Assembly: GCA_002441085.1 (NCBI GenBank)
Contig: DJVF01000031.1
Coordinates: forward strand, 31,038 to 42,098
DNA: 11,061 bases
Reading direction: 5' to 3'
Origin: Patescibacteria group bacterium UBA6263
GTDB taxonomy: Bacteria; Patescibacteriota; Gracilibacteria; Absconditabacterales; Absconditicoccaceae
Shown: in pieces, positions 7,385 through 11,061 of the stretch
Layout: every line of letters starts with the position of its first letter
How positions within the stretch are numbered: position 1 is the first letter of the stretch
The notes under the pieces: model-generated
What the model was told of the DNA's origin: nothing
The model's database searches: none
Seen by the model: only the letters and a program-made list of their open reading frames with translations
Position numbers and translations under genes: made by a program

Positions 7385-8452
7385 TTGGAAGCTATAGATA
7401 AACAAAATAATAATGATAGAATCGGTTTGAAGACTTATATTTTTGATATTGAAGAATGTTTAAATTGTTTTGACGATGTAATGAGAGATTTTCCCAAGAT
7501 GAAAGTAAAAAAGTTTCCAGAAAATTTGGATATAGAAAACACTAAACTTTTTTATATGTTATTGGAAAAATTTAACAATATTTATCATAGCTCTTTATCT
7601 ACTCAGAATATACTAACATCTAGATCTAGTTTCAATGCATTTTTTGATTTTGTATTTTACTGTGCATTGAATGGTAAAATCGAAATAGAAAAATCACAAT
7701 TAAAAAATTTTATGATATCATTGAATAAATTGCGTCAAAAATATAATCAGAACTTGAGATCGTTGGATAAATATTATGATGAAATACTTAGAAAAATATA
7801 CTATCCTAAATGACTAGATAAATCAAATGAAATTGTAAAAAAAGAGATGTACCGTTTTGAACAAGCGTATTCACTAATGAAACTTGCTTTTGAGGATGAG
7901 AAAAGAGATAATTGAGAAAGATATTTTGAACATCTAAAATGAGTCATGGAAATTTTGTTGAGAGATTTGGATAAGCCCAATTTGGATAAAATCATTATTG
8001 CATTGCTGCATGATGTAAAGGAAGATTTGCCACAATATGCCGAAATAATCAAAACCATATATTGAGACTATATATCTAATGGAGTAGATGCTTTGAGCAA
8101 AAAAGACTGGAAACTTTATCTGGATAAAGATGAACTCGAAAAATTGGAAAATTGTAAAGATCCAGAATGTGTAAAACAGATAGAACAAGTCGGTAAAGAA
8201 AGAAGGAATCAAGATTATTTTGGACATTTGGATACACTGAATGATGATTATTTGGATGTAAAATTGGCAGATAGGATACACAATCTCAGAGATATGGATG
8301 GTGTAGATAGAGACAAAGCTATACGCAAGATCAAAGAAACACAACAATACTTCTTGGATGTAGCCAAGAAAAGAAATCCTATTGCATATCAATTGTTATT
8401 GAAAGAGATTCAAAATTTAAAAGAATATTTTAACTTAAATTGAGATAAATAA
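7385..8452 (+). CDS. HD-domain protein, (p)ppGpp-hydrolase (SpoT HD)-like
   Basis: The 355-aa frame from TTG 7385 to TAA 8452 has five TGA codons read as Gly. Residues about 165-300 carry the HD signature of RelA/SpoT hydrolases in order: YFEHLKGV (His183), IALLHDVKED (His209, Asp210, Glu213, Asp214), then VKLADRIHNLRDM (Asp296). This metal-dependent domain removes pyrophosphate from (p)ppGpp in SpoT. No synthetase, TGS or ACT domain follows, so it may be a hydrolase-only enzyme or an HD phosphohydrolase with another substrate. Residues 1-160 are helical, charged and unrecognised. TTG 7385 is preferred because the upstream TTG 7328 falls in the promoter -35 box; TTG 7427 is another option. 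A terminator follows directly. Confidence 0.8.
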
Positions 8453-8477
8453 AAAAACACGCATTAGCGTGTTTTTT
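8453..8477. terminator. Bidirectional intrinsic terminator
   Basis: CACGC (8458-8462), loop ATTA, GCGTG (8467-8471) is flanked by an A-run before and T6 (8472-8477) after, so it works on both strands. On the plus strand it overlaps the end of the HD gene by a few bases. On the minus strand it ends the chaperonin operon about 80 nt after groEL. The stretch 8478-8556 between it and groEL is AT-rich and holds nothing else I can see. Confidence 0.88.
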
Positions 8478-8556
8478 ATACTATATAATATTAATTTTCT
8501 AAACTTTAATACTTTAACATTCCAATATTACTACACTTTTAACATTTAAAACATTT

Positions 8557-10215
8557 CTAATACATATCCATTCATCACATACCTCACATTCATGGCATTC
8601 CGCCTCACATTGCTGCTCAATGATCGTGCGATTCTTTTTTGGGAGCATCAACTATTACAGCATCTGTAGTCAAAAACATAGCAGCAGAACTAACAGCATT
8701 TTCTAATGCGACTCTGAGTACCTTAGCTGGATCTATTATTCATGCTTTGAAAAGGTCTTTGAAATCTCATGTCTTTGCATCAAAGCCAAAATTGAAATCT
8801 GATGATTCTTTGACTTTTTCTACTACTCGATCTCATTTGTATCAAGCATTGTTGGCTATCTGAATCACTGGATAAAGTATAGCTTCTTTGATTATATCTA
8901 CAGCTATTTGTTCATCAGGATTTTCTAAAGTAAATTGTTCTAAAGTTTTGGATATTTGCAATAATGCAGATCATCATCATGTCACTATACCTTCTTGTAC
9001 TGCCGCACGTGTAGCATTCAAAGCATCTTCTATTTTGAACTTCTTGTTTTTCATTTCCATTTCTGTAGCAGCTCATACTTTGATCACAGCAACTCATCAA
9101 ACTAGTTTTGCTAATCTTTCTTGTAGCTTTTCCTTATCATAATCTGATGTAGTATTGGATATTTGAGCTTTAATCTGATCTGCTCTTTCTTGAATAAATT
9201 TATCATCTCATTTACCATCTACTATTATAGTATCATCTTTGGTAGATATTACTTTATCTGCCTTACCAAGCATATCTATAGTTGCCTCCTCTAGTTTAAA
9301 TCACAACTCTTCTGTAATTAATGTTGCTCCAGTTACAATAGAAATATCTTTGAGCATTTCTTTTTTGCGATCACCAAATCATGGTGCCTTGATTGCCAAT
9401 ACATTTAACATTCATCTAATCTTATTGAGAACTAATGATGCCAACGCTTCTCATTCTATATCCTCAGCTATGATTACTATATCTTTTTTGCCACTAGCAG
9501 CTACTCATTCCAAAATTTGAAGAATATCTTTGAGTGAACTAATTTTTTTGTCTGTAACGAGTATATATGGCTTTTCGATGATAGTTTCCATGCGCTGAGA
9601 ATCTGTAACAAAGTATGGAGATGCATATCATTGATCGAATTGCATTCAGGTTTTGATTTCTTTGGTCAATCCAATAGATTTACCTTCTTCTACTGTAATA
9701 GTACCATCGTTTCATATTTCTTCCATCACGTCAGCTATCAAAGCACCTACTTCTTCATCCTGAGCAGAAATAGTAGCAACTTGCTTGATTTCTTCTTTGG
9801 TCTTGAGGGTTTTGGATTTGGATTTTAATTCAGAGACCAATTTATCTACTGCTTTATGTAGTCATCTACCCAAAGCAAATGGATTGACTCCAGAGCGGAT
9901 ATATCTGAGTCATTCTTTGGCCATAGCATATGTAAGAACAACTGTGGTAGTAGTACCATCACCAGCTTCTTTGTTGGTTTTTTCTGCAGCTTCTTTGACC
10001 ATAGATGCTCATATATTATGAGACTTATTATCTAGTTCTATCTCTTTGGCTACAGTAACTCAATCATTTGTAACTGTTGGTCATCAATAAGATTTTTCTA
10101 AGATTACATTTCTTCATTTGGGTCACATAGTGACTTTGACTGCATTTGCAACCATTTCAATCCCTTGAAATATGTCTTTGCGTGCGTCATCTCAATAATA
10201 AATAGATTTTGACAT
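8557..10215 (-). CDS. groEL: GroEL, 60-kDa chaperonin
   Basis: The large subunit of the ATP-driven folding chamber that works with GroES. The frame from ATG 10215 to TAG 8557 gives 552 aa, the normal size, with about 34 TGA codons read as Gly. Visible marks: VTMGPKGRNVILEKSYGGPT and TNDGVTVAKEIEL near the N-terminus, the ATP-site AGDGTTTTVVL with Asp86, AVKAPGFGDRR-like apical sequence (IKAPGFGDRKKEM), EDALNATRAAVQEG with Asp397, and the VTGGGSALL hinge at 413-415. The C-terminus is the usual Gly/Met tail (GGMPGMGGMGGMDMY). The three hinge glycines are consecutive TGA codons. It is the last gene of a groES-orf-groEL operon, 25 nt after the 116-aa gene. Plus-strand frames opposite it are shadows. 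Confidence 0.98.
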
Positions 10216-10240
10216 TAGTAATTAAATTAAGAATTAAAAA

Positions 10241-10591
10241 TTAGGAATTGACTTTGTTTGGGGTATTATCTATTTTCTCTACTAAATTTTTTAATCATTT
10301 TATTTTATCTAATACATATGAAGCAAATATTTTCGCATCTTGTATATCTAGATTAGAATTTTGTGGATCATAAAGATAATTGTAAATACTATTGATAGCG
10401 TGAGATATTTTTTGATATTCAGAATTCACTCATCATTGTTCATTTTCTATACCCAAAGAGTCGATATGATTATAAATCTGATTGAGGATATAGTTTAGAG
10501 TATCGGGATTGGTATCTTTGTTTTGGATTTGATTGGATCTAAATTTGATGATCTTATCTCTGAGTAATTGAATTTCTGTGTTTGGTGTCAT
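10241..10591 (-). CDS. Uncharacterised 116-aa protein inside the groESL operon
   Basis: The frame runs from ATG 10591 to TAA 10241 with three TGA codons read as Gly. It is not a family I know. The protein is soluble, rich in Asn, Ile, Lys and Asp, and looks largely helical, with an N-terminal helix (residues about 5-20), two central helices around YILNQIYNHI and ISHAINSIYNYLY, and a C-terminal helix around FASYVLDKIKGLKNLVEKI. It starts 23 nt after groES and ends 25 nt before groEL, so it is cotranscribed with both. Genes between groES and groEL are unusual, and position alone suggests a link to chaperonin function or simple insertion. No function can be assigned. Confidence 0.8.
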
Positions 10592-10614
10592 ATCAGATTG
10601 GCTATATTAAAAAG

Positions 10615-10905
10615 TTAAGATTGCTTAGCTAAAATAGAATTTTGTTTGATTATAAGATATTTGACTCAATCTACCTCCAATTCATCTGGAGAATATTTGG
10701 TAAAGTAGACTATGTCTCATACTTTTACATCTATAGGAGCTCTAGATCAATTATCCAAAATTTTTCAACTTCAAACGGCCAAAACCTTTCATTTACTTGG
10801 TTTTTCTTTGGAATCTGGTAGAATTATTCAAGATTTGGTTTGGTTTTGTTCTTCGATAGCTTCTACCAAAATGTGATCTTCTAGTGGGATCAAATTAATA
10901 GTCAT
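10615..10905 (-). CDS. groES: GroES, 10-kDa co-chaperonin
   Basis: 96 aa, the normal GroES size, with seven TGA codons read as Gly. It has the N-terminal INLIPLEDHILVE strand, the mobile loop that contacts GroEL (QNQTKSGIILPDS), the KPSKGKVLAVGSG segment, VKVGDIVYFTKY, and a C-terminal VDGVKYLIIKQNSILA strand, all in family order. The GroES heptamer caps the GroEL ring. ATG 10905 is the only sensible start and lies 31 nt after the predicted transcription start. First gene of the operon; groEL follows after one intervening gene. Confidence 0.95.
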
Positions 10906-10942
10906 TTTTGTATTATTTATGAATTAAAATATTAGTTATACA

Positions 10943-10971
10943 ATTGTATAATATTGGTCTATAAGTAACAA
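10943..10971 (-). promoter_or_regulatory. Proximal promoter of the groES operon
   Basis: On the minus strand TTGTTA (10971-10966), 17 bp, TACAAT (10948-10943). The start near 10936 gives about 31 nt of leader. The -10 box lies inside a 16-bp perfect palindrome, TTATACAATTGTATAA (10936-10951). The -35 box overlaps a 7-bp inverted repeat, ACAAATT/AATTTGT (10968-10983). Either could be a repressor site. No CIRCE element (TTAGCACTC-N9-GAGTGCTAA) is present. Confidence 0.6.
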
Positions 10972-11006
10972 ATTAAAATTTGTGTCACAAAACCATTCTA
11001 GGTGCT

Positions 11007-11034
11007 ATTGTAATAAAAAAAATGAAAAATTCAA
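11007..11034 (-). promoter_or_regulatory. Possible distal promoter of the groES operon
   Basis: On the minus strand TTGAAT (11034-11029), 16 bp, TACAAT (11012-11007). It is a second, upstream promoter candidate in an AT-rich stretch where chance matches are common. The rest of 10984-11061 shows no gene. Confidence 0.35.
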
Positions 11035-11061
11035 GTTTTTTTTAAAATAAATCGAGAAAAA

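Noticed and set aside
7934..8392. 152-codon minus-strand frame
   Set aside because: Opposite the HD domain gene whose motifs are clear; the Ile/Phe-rich translation is what antisense of AT-rich coding DNA gives.
8639..10021. Open plus-strand frames of 65-93 codons
   Set aside because: They lie opposite groEL, whose full-length frame and family motifs are unambiguous; the plus-strand translations match no family and are Ser/Thr-rich shadows.
144..10905. In-frame TGA codons as pseudogene decay, selenocysteine sites or Trp (code 4)
   Set aside because: The frames are otherwise intact with all catalytic residues, TGA sits at conserved Gly positions, and TGG is used for Trp.
1..11061. tRNA, rRNA or riboswitch genes
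   Set aside because: No cloverleaf with a TTCGA-type T-arm and acceptor stem, no rRNA motif and no known riboswitch core was found by eye.

Overview
The window reads as AT-rich genomic DNA from a Candidate Phyla Radiation bacterium of the Absconditabacteria (SR1) / Gracilibacteria group. The decisive evidence is the genetic code. With the standard code nearly every gene is cut into fragments. With UGA read as glycine (translation table 25), the same stretches become intact, full-length proteins: RlmN, MraY, GroEL, GroES, a receiver-domain protein, an O-antigen-ligase-like protein and others. In-frame TGA falls at invariant glycines (RlmN GMGEP, MraY TDGLDGLAG, the GroEL GGG hinge). Every gene ends in TAA or TAG, never TGA. 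All coordinates below use that code, so they differ from a standard-code ORF call.

Layout. (1) 1-1403: a palindrome-bearing repeat fragment, a perfect TTGACA-17-TATAAT promoter, a 322-aa protein of unknown function, a 68-aa partner 20 nt downstream, and an intrinsic terminator. (2) 1407-2565: promoter and rlmN (23S rRNA/tRNA adenine-C2 methyltransferase). (3) 2562-3584: about 1 kb without a confident gene. It starts with a possible 44-aa gene remnant on the minus strand. It continues with two tandem units of about 316 bp, relatively GC-rich, that share a near-identical 49-nt box and the same order of three hairpins but with different stem sequences. A string of short AATGAC-ending repeats follows. 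(4) 3585-6657, plus strand: mraY (lipid I synthesis), a polytopic O-antigen ligase/polymerase-like protein and a stand-alone response-regulator receiver. (5) 6654-7274, minus strand: a DUF1461/TIGR01906 (Lit-like) membrane protein whose stop overlaps the receiver gene's stop. (6) 7328-8476: a divergent promoter, an HD-domain protein resembling the (p)ppGpp hydrolase half of RelA/SpoT, and a bidirectional terminator. (7) 8557-11034, minus strand: a chaperonin operon groES - 116-aa unknown protein - groEL, with two promoter candidates and two palindromes but no CIRCE operator.

Functional themes are cell envelope (MraY, ligase-like protein, Lit-like protein), translation quality (RlmN), signalling (receiver, HD hydrolase) and protein folding (GroESL). 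Several promoters are close to the sigma70 consensus, while no start codon has a recognisable Shine-Dalgarno sequence.

The most unusual items are the systematic UGA=Gly recoding, the two-unit structured repeat with differing stems in the same positions, the extra gene between groES and groEL, and the uncharacterised two-gene operon at the left end. I cannot assign a species or show a wholly new system from sequence inspection alone.
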